Positions 1 through 5,788 are shown, counted from the first letter of the stretch. The stretch is 5,788 bases of DNA from Acidaminococcus sp. (GCA_019416065.1 DXYB01000064.1:1-5788), one strand, 5' to 3'. Program-made: numbers and translations. The notes: generated from the sequence alone by a model not told the origin.

Positions 1-6
1 TGAAAG

Positions 7-39
7 TGGGGAAATTCGATGCTCTTTTTGGGGAATTTT
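7..39. repeat. Direct repeat pair TGGGGAA(A/T)TT, 22-bp spacing
   Basis: TGGGGAAATT at 7-16 recurs as TGGGGAATTT at 29-38, so the copies start 22 bp apart, about two helical turns, and lie just upstream of an exact TTGACA hexamer at 42-47. This arrangement is compatible with a regulator binding on one DNA face upstream of a promoter. It is short and AT/G-rich, so chance is possible. The site is cut close to the window edge and further copies upstream cannot be excluded. Confidence 0.3.
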
Positions 40-41
40 GC

Positions 42-69
42 TTGACAGAAAACAGCAAAATAACGTAAT
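42..69 (+). promoter_or_regulatory. Candidate sigma-A promoter, distal, upstream of APC permease gene
   Basis: An exact TTGACA lies at 42-47. The best -10 match downstream is CGTAAT at 64-69 (16-bp spacer), which matches TATAAT at four positions but lacks the important first T and A. If used, it would give a leader of about 130 nt before the permease gene. The -35 is strong and the -10 weak, so this may be an activator-dependent promoter or a chance hexamer. Confidence 0.3.
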
Positions 70-99
70 TGTAGTAATTCCATCAGATTCACCCTCTCG

Positions 100-125
100 T
101 TAATCTATAGTCTAACATATATTAA
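100..125. repeat. Imperfect AT-rich dyad in permease leader
   Basis: TTAATcTAT at 100-108 faces ATAtATTAA at 117-125, giving eight of nine complementary pairs around an 8-nt centre. It lies between the two candidate promoters of the permease-enolase operon, where an operator would be plausible. AT-rich sequence produces such dyads by chance, so this is only a candidate regulator site. Confidence 0.2.
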
Positions 126-142
126 AGAAAAAAGTAATTCAT

Positions 143-171
143 TTTCCCTCCCAAAGAGTATATTCTATAAT
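143..171 (+). promoter_or_regulatory. Candidate sigma-A promoter, proximal, for permease-enolase operon
   Basis: A perfect TATAAT -10 box is at 166-171. At 17 bp upstream is TTTCCC (143-148), a poor -35 with about three of six matches. Transcription would start near 178 and leave a short leader of roughly 30 nt ending in a strong Shine-Dalgarno. The exact -10 and short leader make it the more likely operon promoter; the poor -35 suggests weak or activator-assisted use. Confidence 0.45.
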
Positions 172-209
172 CAATAAACAGAAAATACTGAAACGGAGGG
201 GGAACTAGA

Positions 210-1535
210 ATGGAAATCGGAGGTACCAGAAAATTAGGGCTAACTGATCTGGTTGCCATTTCCAGCGGCCAAGTAATTGGCGCTGGTGTTATTACTTTGA
301 TTGGTACTGCCATTGGGATAACCGGAGTGTCAGCATGGTTAGCTTATGGAGCAGCTATTATTGTAGGCTTCTTCAGTATTCTGCCCTTTATTTTCATTAG
401 CAGCGCGACAATGCTGCAAGGTGGAGAATATAGTATTGTAGCCAATATGCTGGATAAGCGAGTAGCTGGGTTTTATGCTACAGCTTTTATTACACAATGT
501 CTTAACTTGTCTTTGCTGGGAAAATCTTTGGGGATGTACGTAACATCCGTATTTCCCTCGTTAAATGGAACAATTGTAGGACTTGTTGCTGTAACAATTT
601 TCTTTGTACTGAATTTGGGTGGCGTTAATATTATGGCAGATGTACAAAAATTGTTTACAGCAATTCTAGTACTGGCTCTACTCATTTTTGGCTTTTACGG
701 GATGACCCAGGTTAATCCACAAGTTTATGATATTACACAACCTGGTTTCTTTAAGACAGGTTATGGTGGCTTTGTTGGCGCCATTGCTATCTATGCGTAT
801 TCTACGTATGGTCAGTATATGGTTATGAATTTTAGTAAAGATGCAGCTAGGCCTACTCGAGATATTCCTTTAGCAATTATCATTTCTACCTTAGTTATCA
901 TGCTGGTCTATGTCAGCGTAGCTATCGTAGATTGTGGCCTGCTTCCTATTGAACAAGTGGCCAATAAACCTTTGACTCTGGCTGCTAAAAAATTGTTTGG
1001 AACGTTTTACCCAATCTTTATTATTGGGGGACCAGTAATGGCCTTGATGACAACTATGAATTCAACATACGGATCTAGAGCAAATCCAATTTTAAGGGCA
1101 GCTCGAGATGGATGGTTCCCAGAGATCGTGAGCCGTGTGAATTCGAAAAATGTTCCTTATGTAATTATGTTTGCTGTCTATCTTGTGGGTATTCTGCCGC
1201 TAGTTTCCGGATTGAGTATAAAAGAGATTACCAGCAACTTAGTTTTAGTAGGGTATTTGCTTAGAATGCTTACGGCTTTATCCATTTTTTATATGCCAAC
1301 ACTTCTAAGTGAGCAATGGAAACAGTCTTTCTTACATATCCCGGATCATGTGTTCTATGGGATCATGGTCTTGACAGTCTTGGCGAACGTTTATATGGTG
1401 TACCTTTCTTTAAAGGGATTGTCTTCGACTGTTTTGATAATTAATATAGTATTTCTACTGTTCTGTGCATTCTATGCTGTAGCCCGTTACAAGAGCGGAA
1501 AAGTAAACATGGAAAGCGTGAAAAAAATTAGCTAA
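210..1535 (+). CDS. APC-superfamily amino-acid-type permease
   Basis: This is a 441-residue integral membrane secondary transporter, expected to import an amino acid or related amine/carboxylate by cation symport or exchange; the substrate is not predictable. About 12 hydrophobic segments can be traced, roughly at residues 13-35, 38-64, 87-110, 120-137, 147-165, 187-205, 220-241, 267-288, 315-334, 341-363, 381-400 and 408-425. Family marks are the glycine-rich break in helix 1 (GQVIGAG, 20-26), GGEY at 71-74, the helix-6-type break around AYSTYGQ (196-202), and the loop after helix 8, SR at 289-290 with ARDGWFP at 298-304. Length is normal for the family. The ATG at 210 is preceded by GGAGG at 195-199 and is the obvious start. 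The enolase-superfamily gene begins 44 bp after its stop with no terminator between, so the two are probably cotranscribed. Family call is firm; substrate is unknown. Confidence 0.9.
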   Translation: MEIGGTRKLGLTDLVAISSGQVIGAGVITLIGTAIGITGVSAWLAYGAAIIVGFFSILPFIFISSATMLQGGEYSIVANMLDKRVAGFYATAFITQCLNLSLLGKSLGMYVTSVFPSLNGTIVGLVAVTIFFVLNLGGVNIMADVQKLFTAILVLALLIFGFYGMTQVNPQVYDITQPGFFKTGYGGFVGAIAIYAYSTYGQYMVMNFSKDAARPTRDIPLAIIISTLVIMLVYVSVAIVDCGLLPIEQVANKPLTLAAKKLFGTFYPIFIIGGPVMALMTTMNSTYGSRANPILRAARDGWFPEIVSRVNSKNVPYVIMFAVYLVGILPLVSGLSIKEITSNLVLVGYLLRMLTALSIFYMPTLLSEQWKQSFLHIPDHVFYGIMVLTVLANVYMVYLSLKGLSSTVLIINIVFLLFCAFYAVARYKSGKVNMESVKKIS

Positions 1536-1566
1536 CCTATTTTCTTATAAAAAAGTGGAATATGAA

Positions 1567-1571
1567 AGGAG
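1567..1571 (+). promoter_or_regulatory. Ribosome binding site that fixes the enolase-family start
   Basis: AGGAG at 1567-1571 lies 8 nt before the ATG at 1580. An in-frame ATG at 1562 sits immediately upstream of this site, so starting there would place the Shine-Dalgarno inside the gene and leave that ATG without one. The start at 1580 also gives MKITSIDA, the usual first beta-strand of the family, with no extra leader. Confidence 0.85.
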
Positions 1572-1579
1572 CCTTTTGT

Positions 1580-2797
1580 ATGAAGATCACGAGTATTGAT
1601 GCATTGCAATTACCAAGCGGTGGAGCAGCAGCTTCCTCTAGAGGGGCTTGGAGTCCAGTTTTAGTGAGAATTAACACCGATGAGGGAGTTTATGGTTGGG
1701 GTGAGGCCGGCTTAGCTTATGGTAAAGGCTGGCGCGCTGGCCTGGGAATGATCCAAGATTTTGCGGAACAGATTATTGGCATGAATCCGATGCATACAGA
1801 AGAGATCTGGGAAAGTATTTTTAGAAAAACTTTCTGGGGGATGGGCGGAGGTACCGTCGTCTCTGCTGCTATGAGCGCAATTGATATTGCCTTGCTGGAT
1901 TTAAAAGGGAAGGCCTTAGGCGTTCCTGTTTATGAACTCTTAGGAGGAAAGACTAACGATAACCTTAGAGTTTATGCGAGCCAGATCCAATTTAACTGGG
2001 GCTCTGATATAAAGAAACAAAGATTAGAGACACCAGAAGAATATGCAGAAGTAACAAAAAAATGTATGGCTGAAGGATATGATTGCGTAAAAGTAGATCC
2101 AATTTTAATTCCCGGACCAGATCATAGCAAAGAGTGGAATATCCGAGGGCCTCTGTCCAAGTATGTTCTGGATACAGTTTATGAAAGAGTTGCTGCTATT
2201 CGGGAAACTGGTGGAGAAGATATGGATATTATTATTGAAATGCATTCTAATTCTGATACCCTTTCTGCCATTCAGATTGCGAAAGTTTTAGAACCTTTAA
2301 GGATTTTCTACTATGAAGAACCTGCTCATCCATTAAATGTAGAAAATTTTGTAGAAATCAAAAAGAAAACGGAAATTCCGCTGGCTTCTGGTGAAAGAAT
2401 CTACACAAGATTGGGGTACCGTCAATTTTTTGAAAAACGGTGTCTGGATGTGATTCAGCCTGATTTATGTCTATGTGGCGGTCTTTCTGAAGCAAAGAAG
2501 ATCTGCGATATGGCATGGGCGTATGACTCACATGTGCAGATCCATGTTTGTGGTAGTCCTATTTCCAAAGCGGCAGCACTCCAAATTGAGGCGGCTATTC
2601 CTAATTTCTTGATTCATGAGCATCATCAAAGGGCTTTGGATCCTGTCAATCGTGCAACATGTAAATATGATTATCAGCCAGTCAATGGACGTTATAAAGT
2701 TCCTGATCTGCCCGGCATTGGACAGGAACCGTCAGAAGATATTCTGGAAAAGGCTGAAATTCATACAATTGCAAAATATTTACCATATATGCGTTGA
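1580..2797 (+). CDS. Enolase-superfamily (mandelate racemase/galactonate dehydratase-like) enzyme, probable sugar-acid dehydratase
   Basis: The product is a 405-residue cytoplasmic enzyme expected to abstract the proton alpha to a carboxylate, stabilising a Mg-bound enolate, most likely to dehydrate an aldonate to a 2-keto-3-deoxy acid. The N-terminal capping domain (about 1-125) has VRINTDEGVYGWGEA (29-43) and the helix AAMSAIDIALLDLKGKALG. The barrel follows. Catalytic candidates are K171-x-D173 at the end of strand 2, E220-x-H222 on strand 3, E246 in EEP on strand 4, E272 in SGER on strand 5, D295 in QPD on strand 6, H322 on strand 7, and E347 on strand 8. E220, E246 and E272 are the metal ligands; D295-H322 form the dyad typical of the mandelate racemase subgroup. 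The loop with WNIRGPLS (186-193) and the tail NGRYKVPDLPGIG (369-381) resemble galactonate/gluconate dehydratase-like proteins. Glu replaces the commoner Asp at the first ligand. The exact substrate is unassigned; racemase activity is an alternative. It follows the permease gene in one operon. Confidence 0.88.
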   Translation: MKITSIDALQLPSGGAAASSRGAWSPVLVRINTDEGVYGWGEAGLAYGKGWRAGLGMIQDFAEQIIGMNPMHTEEIWESIFRKTFWGMGGGTVVSAAMSAIDIALLDLKGKALGVPVYELLGGKTNDNLRVYASQIQFNWGSDIKKQRLETPEEYAEVTKKCMAEGYDCVKVDPILIPGPDHSKEWNIRGPLSKYVLDTVYERVAAIRETGGEDMDIIIEMHSNSDTLSAIQIAKVLEPLRIFYYEEPAHPLNVENFVEIKKKTEIPLASGERIYTRLGYRQFFEKRCLDVIQPDLCLCGGLSEAKKICDMAWAYDSHVQIHVCGSPISKAAALQIEAAIPNFLIHEHHQRALDPVNRATCKYDYQPVNGRYKVPDLPGIGQEPSEDILEKAEIHTIAKYLPYMR

Positions 2798-2811
2798 GAT
2801 GATATAGAATG

Positions 2812-2847
2812 CAAAAGAGAGATGCTTGAGACTACATCTCTCTTTTG
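2812..2847 (+). terminator. Intrinsic terminator after the enolase-family gene
   Basis: CAAAAGAGAGATG (2812-2824) and CATCTCTCTTTTG (2835-2847) are perfect 13-bp complements around a 10-nt loop. Read forward, a GAGAGATG/CATCTCTC stem is followed by TTTTGT; the matching AAAA on the left arm means it could also work in reverse. It begins 14 bp after the stop codon, so it closes the permease-enolase operon and separates it from the GntP gene. Confidence 0.85.
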
Positions 2848-2874
2848 TCATAGAATATTACGTATAAAACTTCT

Positions 2875-2902
2875 ATGTGATGAAAAAATGGAGTTGTATA
2901 AT
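2875..2902 (+). promoter_or_regulatory. Candidate promoter of the GntP permease gene
   Basis: A perfect TATAAT is at 2897-2902. With a 16-bp spacer the -35 would be ATGTGA (2875-2880), three of six matches. Transcription would start near 2909, giving a leader of about 38 nt. Because a terminator lies immediately upstream, this gene needs its own promoter, and this is the best -10 in the gap. The -10 lies inside an inverted repeat, which suggests repressor control. Confidence 0.5.
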
Positions 2903-2912
2903 TGAATACAAC
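2893..2912. promoter_or_regulatory. Inverted repeat overlapping the -10 box: candidate operator
   Basis: GTTGTAT (2893-2899) and ATACAAC (2906-2912) are exact complements separated by 6 nt. The repeat encloses the TATAAT hexamer at 2897-2902, so a bound protein would occlude RNA polymerase. The TTGTAT...ATACAA half-sites recall operators of GntR-family regulators of sugar-acid genes, although those usually have closer half-sites. No regulator gene is in the window. A simple RNA hairpin is less likely because the element spans the -10 and predicted start. Confidence 0.5.
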
Positions 2913-2933
2913 ACTGCTCGAGTGTCGCGTAGA

Positions 2934-2940
2934 GAGGTGA
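2934..2940 (+). promoter_or_regulatory. Ribosome binding site supporting a TTG start
   Basis: GAGGTGA at 2934-2940 sits 6 nt before the TTG at 2947. The next in-frame ATG is at 3037 (residue 31), which would delete the first membrane helix, and no suitable ATG or GTG lies closer, so TTG is the start. Confidence 0.75.
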
Positions 2941-2946
2941 AAAAAG

Positions 2947-4230
2947 TTGGCCGTCGCCAGTGTCATAGTAGCCCTTTTGCTGCTAATTCTTCTGATCTAT
3001 AAAAGAATAAATCCTCTTCTTGCCCTCTTTCTTGCTATGTTGCCGTTGTCGTTACTTCAAGGCCTAAATTACGAAGAAATATTGTCAGTTAATTTCACCG
3101 CTTCTTTGGCTGCCTTTATACAAAAGTACTTTCTTCTTTTTGCGGCGAATGCTTTATTTGGAAAGGTTATGGAAGATACGTTACTTGCAGCCACTTTTTC
3201 TAAGACGGTTTCCAGAGTGTTGGGAAAGGAAAAAGCAGTATATGGAGCAATGCTGGCTACTGCGCTAATGGCCTATGGGGGAATTTCCGTTTTTGTGATA
3301 GTGTTTACTGTCTACCCTATTTTGCTCTTAACCTTTAAGGAGGCAGACTTGCCAGGGCGGTTTATTCCCGGAGTTATTATGTCAAGTACCTGTACTTTTG
3401 CACTAGGTATGCTTCCAGGAAGCGCCCAGCTTAATAATGTGATCCCGACAACGTATATTGATACTACCCCTGCAGCAGCTTTTTGGCCAGGAATAGCAGG
3501 TACGCTGGTTAGTATTCTGGGAATACATTTTTATTTCCATTACTTATTCACCAAAGCTCGTCAGAATGGTGAGCATTTTATAATGACAGAAGAAGTAAAA
3601 AAACGTATTGCTCAAAATGAGAAAAATTCTGATGTGAACCCGATTTTTTCTGGTTTACCACTGTTATTAATCTTGGCGCTGATCAACTGGTTCAAGATAG
3701 ATTTATCCTGTGCTGTTTTATGTGGTACTGTCTTGGCACTCTTAATAGGCTGGCAAAATTTGGAGAATCCGCTGCGAACATTGAATGAAGGAATACGTAC
3801 GGTTGGATCTTCTGTTATCACGAATGCAGCTCCAGTTGGATTTGGGGGAGCGATTCTTTCTACAGTTGGAGCAAAAATTATCTTGACGGAAATTGTTGAA
3901 CTACCGATCAATGCACTTTTTTCACTAAGCCTTGCCGCAGGATTTGCTGGCCTTTTAACAGGAAGCGGTGGAGGCGGCTGTGATGTGGCAATGCGCCTAT
4001 TATCTAACCAATACCTTGGTCTTGGAGTTCCTCCACAATTGTTACATCGTATTGTAGTAATGGCTACAGCCGCCTTCAGTTGTCTTCCACATAATGGTAT
4101 GCTGTTGCTCATACAGGATATTTGTGGAGCTACTACGAAAGAGTCTTATCTTCCGGTGCTTTTTGGTACCGTCTTAAATGGAATAGTATGTCTTCTGGTA
4201 ACGATGGGTGTGGGGTTATGGTTATGTTAA
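2947..4230 (+). CDS. GntP-family permease (gluconate/aldonate:H+ symporter type)
   Basis: This 427-residue polytopic inner-membrane transporter belongs to the GntP family, whose known members import gluconate, related aldonates, D-serine or small hydroxy acids with protons. Visible family features are the hydrophobic N-terminus with KRINPLLALFLAMLPLSLLQG (19-39), GGISVFV (111-117), the segment MLPGSAQLNNVIPTTY (155-170) matching the characteristic PG-x-x-Q-x-x-NxIPT region, the glycine-rich TGSGGGG (338-344), and the C-terminal PHNG (381-384) followed by CGATTKESY (393-401), a strong GntP signature. A polar cytoplasmic linker lies at about 203-231. The start is TTG with a good Shine-Dalgarno; length is close to the usual 440 or so. 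It follows a terminator and appears to have its own promoter with an overlapping inverted repeat, so it is regulated separately from the upstream permease-enolase pair, though a shared sugar-acid role is plausible. The substrate is not certain. The gene is convergent with the hydrolase gene. Confidence 0.88.
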   Translation: MAVASVIVALLLLILLIYKRINPLLALFLAMLPLSLLQGLNYEEILSVNFTASLAAFIQKYFLLFAANALFGKVMEDTLLAATFSKTVSRVLGKEKAVYGAMLATALMAYGGISVFVIVFTVYPILLLTFKEADLPGRFIPGVIMSSTCTFALGMLPGSAQLNNVIPTTYIDTTPAAAFWPGIAGTLVSILGIHFYFHYLFTKARQNGEHFIMTEEVKKRIAQNEKNSDVNPIFSGLPLLLILALINWFKIDLSCAVLCGTVLALLIGWQNLENPLRTLNEGIRTVGSSVITNAAPVGFGGAILSTVGAKIILTEIVELPINALFSLSLAAGFAGLLTGSGGGGCDVAMRLLSNQYLGLGVPPQLLHRIVVMATAAFSCLPHNGMLLLIQDICGATTKESYLPVLFGTVLNGIVCLLVTMGVGLWLC

Positions 4231-4237
4231 CTAAATC

Positions 4238-4263
4238 AAAAATACGATATAATAAATAATCGT
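4238..4263 (-). terminator. Weak candidate terminator for the hydrolase gene
   Basis: ACGAT (4244-4248) and ATCGT (4259-4263) form a 5-bp stem with a 10-nt AT-rich loop, extendable by two pairs with a bulge. Read on the minus strand it is followed by ATTTTTG, a short U-run, and lies about 30 nt past the hydrolase stop codon. The stem is thermodynamically weak. The rest of the 61-bp convergent gap (4231-4291) shows nothing else. Confidence 0.3.
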
Positions 4264-4291
4264 TATGAAAATTACTGGCTTTTGCACTACT

Positions 4292-5773
4292 CTATGCATG
4301 ATAATGATTTTTCAAAACCAGCGTCGGTCTGCAAATATCTTGTGAATTCATATTGACCCATCGGTTAATGATAACTTGTTCCTTCTGAAAACAGATCTTT
4401 ACTTGGTCAAAAAAGGCCATCTCTGGGTATCGCCATTTTAGCAACAAGGTGGTAGCGTCTGTCCAGTGACCTTCAGCCCAAACTTGTAGACATTCTTTTT
4501 CATATTGGTGGTGGAGATAAGCACCGGTCATAGAGGTCGTTCCTTGGACCCAATAATCCAATCCATGTTTAATTTCGTGAAATCCTCTATTGTCCCTCAT
4601 TCTAAAATAAAAAGTATTTTCTTTGAAAATTAACTGAATACATTGGATGTGATCTGGATTCTTTTCTGGATAAAATACCATAGACTTAGGCAATTTTATG
4701 TGCTTATCAACTGAATGGTCATGATCCAATAGAGAAAGTCTAAGCCCCTTTTCATGTAGAATCTTCTCCATGACCGGTTCCTTGAGCGGAGCCATTTTTT
4801 TTCGTGACGCATTTATTTTGTCAAGTATTTCTTTTTGGAATAAATCCTCAGTACTATAAGTTTTGTCAGCTGCTGTTATAGCAAAAACCATATCATATTT
4901 GGGAATTACTCCACATATCTGGCCAAACATTCCTTTGGCAGCCCATATATCCTGCCCGCTTTTTCTTTCCCAATGAAAATTATACTGTTTACCTTCTACC
5001 GGTGGTATAGGATCGCGATAGCCGAAAGCGTAATCTACCCATTCAGCAGGGAGTAACTGTTCTCCCTGCCAATTGCCCTTATGAAGATATAGTATCCCAA
5101 GTCGCAACATATCAGTGACTTTCAGCTCTACTCCGTTTCCGCCAGAACAAACCCCTTCCGGACTCATCATCCATGGAAAGTCCTTAATACCGATTTTTTC
5201 CCCTATCCTATCCTGAAATAAAGCGGCGGCTGTTTTTCTTTCTACTTGCTGGACGAGATAGGAAAGTATATAAGAATTTCCGCTAGAATACATAAATGTT
5301 TTCCCTGGTTCTTTATCAAAGGGAACCTGGAAATATGCTTGTTTCCAGCTAGTCTTTAAGGGGCGCCACTCATTTCCTCCAATTGAACGCTCTTGCCCGT
5401 TCCGCATGGTTAGCAAATCCCTGATAGTGCATTTTTTAAGAAAATTGTTAGCAGACACTACTTGCTCTGGAAAGTATTTCAGTACAGGATCATCCAATTG
5501 CAGGAGGCCGTCTCCAAAGGCAAGTCCCACAGCTGTATTAGTCAAGATCTTTGTAAAGGAATGCATAATATGTGGTGTCTGGGCATTATAGGGGGCATTA
5601 TAGGCCTCAAAAATAATCCTGTCATGGACGGCAATGGCGATGCCGTGAATCTCTGATTGATGCTTCTCGCAGGCATTCAAAAAATTAATGATATATTCGG
5701 GGTTAATCCCTTCGTTCCATGGACGCGTGTATACTGTAAACGCTAATATAAAAGTGAACCATTTTGGACCCAA
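4292..5773 (-). CDS. Beta-lactamase-fold (class C/PBP-like) serine hydrolase, 5' end uncertain
   Basis: The reading frame gives up to 493 residues. The catalytic domain (about 18-330) belongs to the broad beta-lactamase/esterase/D-peptidase family: S72-F-T-K75 is the SxxK nucleophile-lysine motif, Y162-S-S the YxN-type motif, and AAKGMFGQ (278-285) the KTG-equivalent region. LDDPVLKYFP (93-102) and IRDLLTMRNGQ (117-127) are typical flanking blocks. The C-terminal part (about 330-493) is a separate, probably beta-rich domain I do not recognise. There is no convincing signal peptide, so a cytoplasmic esterase, lactonase or amidase is more likely than antibiotic resistance. The only usual-type start codon is TTG at 5773, two codons after an in-frame TAG and without a Shine-Dalgarno; no in-frame ATG, GTG or TTG lies between it and the start of homology near TRPWNEGI (residue 16). 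The true start may lie beyond the window in another frame. It converges on the GntP gene. Confidence 0.8.
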   Translation of the reverse strand: MGPKWFTFILAFTVYTRPWNEGINPEYIINFLNACEKHQSEIHGIAIAVHDRIIFEAYNAPYNAQTPHIMHSFTKILTNTAVGLAFGDGLLQLDDPVLKYFPEQVVSANNFLKKCTIRDLLTMRNGQERSIGGNEWRPLKTSWKQAYFQVPFDKEPGKTFMYSSGNSYILSYLVQQVERKTAAALFQDRIGEKIGIKDFPWMMSPEGVCSGGNGVELKVTDMLRLGILYLHKGNWQGEQLLPAEWVDYAFGYRDPIPPVEGKQYNFHWERKSGQDIWAAKGMFGQICGVIPKYDMVFAITAADKTYSTEDLFQKEILDKINASRKKMAPLKEPVMEKILHEKGLRLSLLDHDHSVDKHIKLPKSMVFYPEKNPDHIQCIQLIFKENTFYFRMRDNRGFHEIKHGLDYWVQGTTSMTGAYLHHQYEKECLQVWAEGHWTDATTLLLKWRYPEMAFFDQVKICFQKEQVIINRWVNMNSQDICRPTLVLKNHYHA

Positions 5774-5788
5774 ACGCTAATGAAAAAG
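5738..5788. repeat. 17-bp direct repeat at 34-bp spacing across the hydrolase 5' end
   Basis: AAACGCTAATATAAAAG (5738-5754) and AAACGCTAATGAAAAAG (5772-5788) agree at 15 of 17 positions and start exactly 34 bp apart, twice the repeat length. The second copy ends on the last base of the window, so a longer repeat unit may continue. It could be a diverged 34-bp tandem duplication, which would shift the reading frame by one, or a pair of regulator sites in front of the gene. Confidence 0.55.
5745..5773 (-). promoter_or_regulatory. Promoter-like sequence over the hydrolase 5' end
   Basis: On the minus strand TTGGGT (5773-5768) and TATATT (5750-5745) are separated by 17 bp, resembling a sigma-A promoter with initiation near 5738. 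If real, the TTG at 5773 would be part of the -35 rather than the start codon. However, no usable start codon with a ribosome binding site follows in the hydrolase frame, so the match may be fortuitous. Confidence 0.25.

Noticed and set aside
8..23. Possible sigma-54 (-24/-12) promoter
   Set aside because: GG at 9-10 and GC at 21-22 have the right spacing, but the surrounding consensus bases are mostly wrong; the nearby GG/GC pair at 30-31 and 40-41 has the wrong spacing.
122..313. 63-codon minus-strand frame across the permease start
   Set aside because: It overlaps the permease N-terminus and leader antisense and has no ribosome binding site or recognisable product.
1562..1579. Start of the enolase-family gene at ATG 1562
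   Set aside because: The Shine-Dalgarno lies downstream of it and correctly spaced for ATG 1580; the six extra residues are not part of the family fold.
2616..2807. 63-codon forward frame overlapping the end of the enolase-family gene
   Set aside because: It is a frame-shifted reading of the conserved C-terminus of that gene, with no ribosome binding site of its own.
3612..4112. 166-codon open frame on the minus strand
   Set aside because: It lies wholly antisense to the well-supported GntP gene, its translation is low-complexity and resembles no family I know, and it has no independent context; it is a shadow of the coding strand.
222..4170. Several GGTACC hexamers, three followed by GTC
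   Set aside because: They fall in coding sequence at unrelated positions and frames with no regular spacing; chance is adequate.
5406..5656. Two short forward-strand frames inside the hydrolase gene
   Set aside because: Both are antisense to the region encoding the catalytic SxxK motif and have no family resemblance.
4292..5773. Antibiotic-resistance beta-lactamase
   Set aside because: The fold and SxxK motif are shared by many esterases and peptidases; there is no clear signal peptide, and the C-terminal extension and third motif do not match true class C enzymes.

Overview
The window looks like a low-to-moderate GC Bacillota (Firmicutes) chromosome segment. The evidence is strong purine-rich ribosome binding sites, sigma-A-like -10 boxes, a TTG start preceded by a good Shine-Dalgarno, and AT-rich intergenic DNA. 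I cannot name the genus from sequence alone. There are four full-length or nearly full-length protein genes and no RNA gene, CRISPR array, IS element or transposase.

Layout. Bases 1-209 are a non-coding leader with two candidate promoters, a pair of 22-bp-spaced direct repeats and an imperfect AT-rich dyad. An APC-superfamily amino-acid-type permease (210-1535) is followed after 44 bp by an enolase-superfamily enzyme of the mandelate racemase / sugar-acid dehydratase type (1580-2797). These two are very probably one operon, closed by a clear 13-bp-stem terminator at 2812-2847. A promoter whose TATAAT box sits inside a 20-bp inverted repeat then precedes a GntP-family permease that starts on TTG (2947-4230). 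A convergent beta-lactamase-fold serine hydrolase (complement of 4292-5773) fills the rest. Its 5' end is problematic: no start codon with a ribosome binding site is visible, and the region carries a near-perfect 17-bp direct repeat at exactly 34-bp spacing.

How the genes may work together. The enolase-superfamily enzyme has the metal ligands and His-Asp dyad expected of an acid-sugar dehydratase, and GntP transporters typically import aldonates such as gluconate. The simplest reading is a small sugar-acid uptake and dehydration locus. However, the transporter actually cotranscribed with the enzyme is an amino-acid-type APC permease, so the natural substrate could instead be an amino-sugar acid or another amino/carboxylate compound. 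No kinase, aldolase or regulator that would complete a pathway is in the window. I see no evidence for a wholly new system; the most useful leads are the unassigned enzyme/transporter pairing and the disturbed 5' end of the hydrolase gene.
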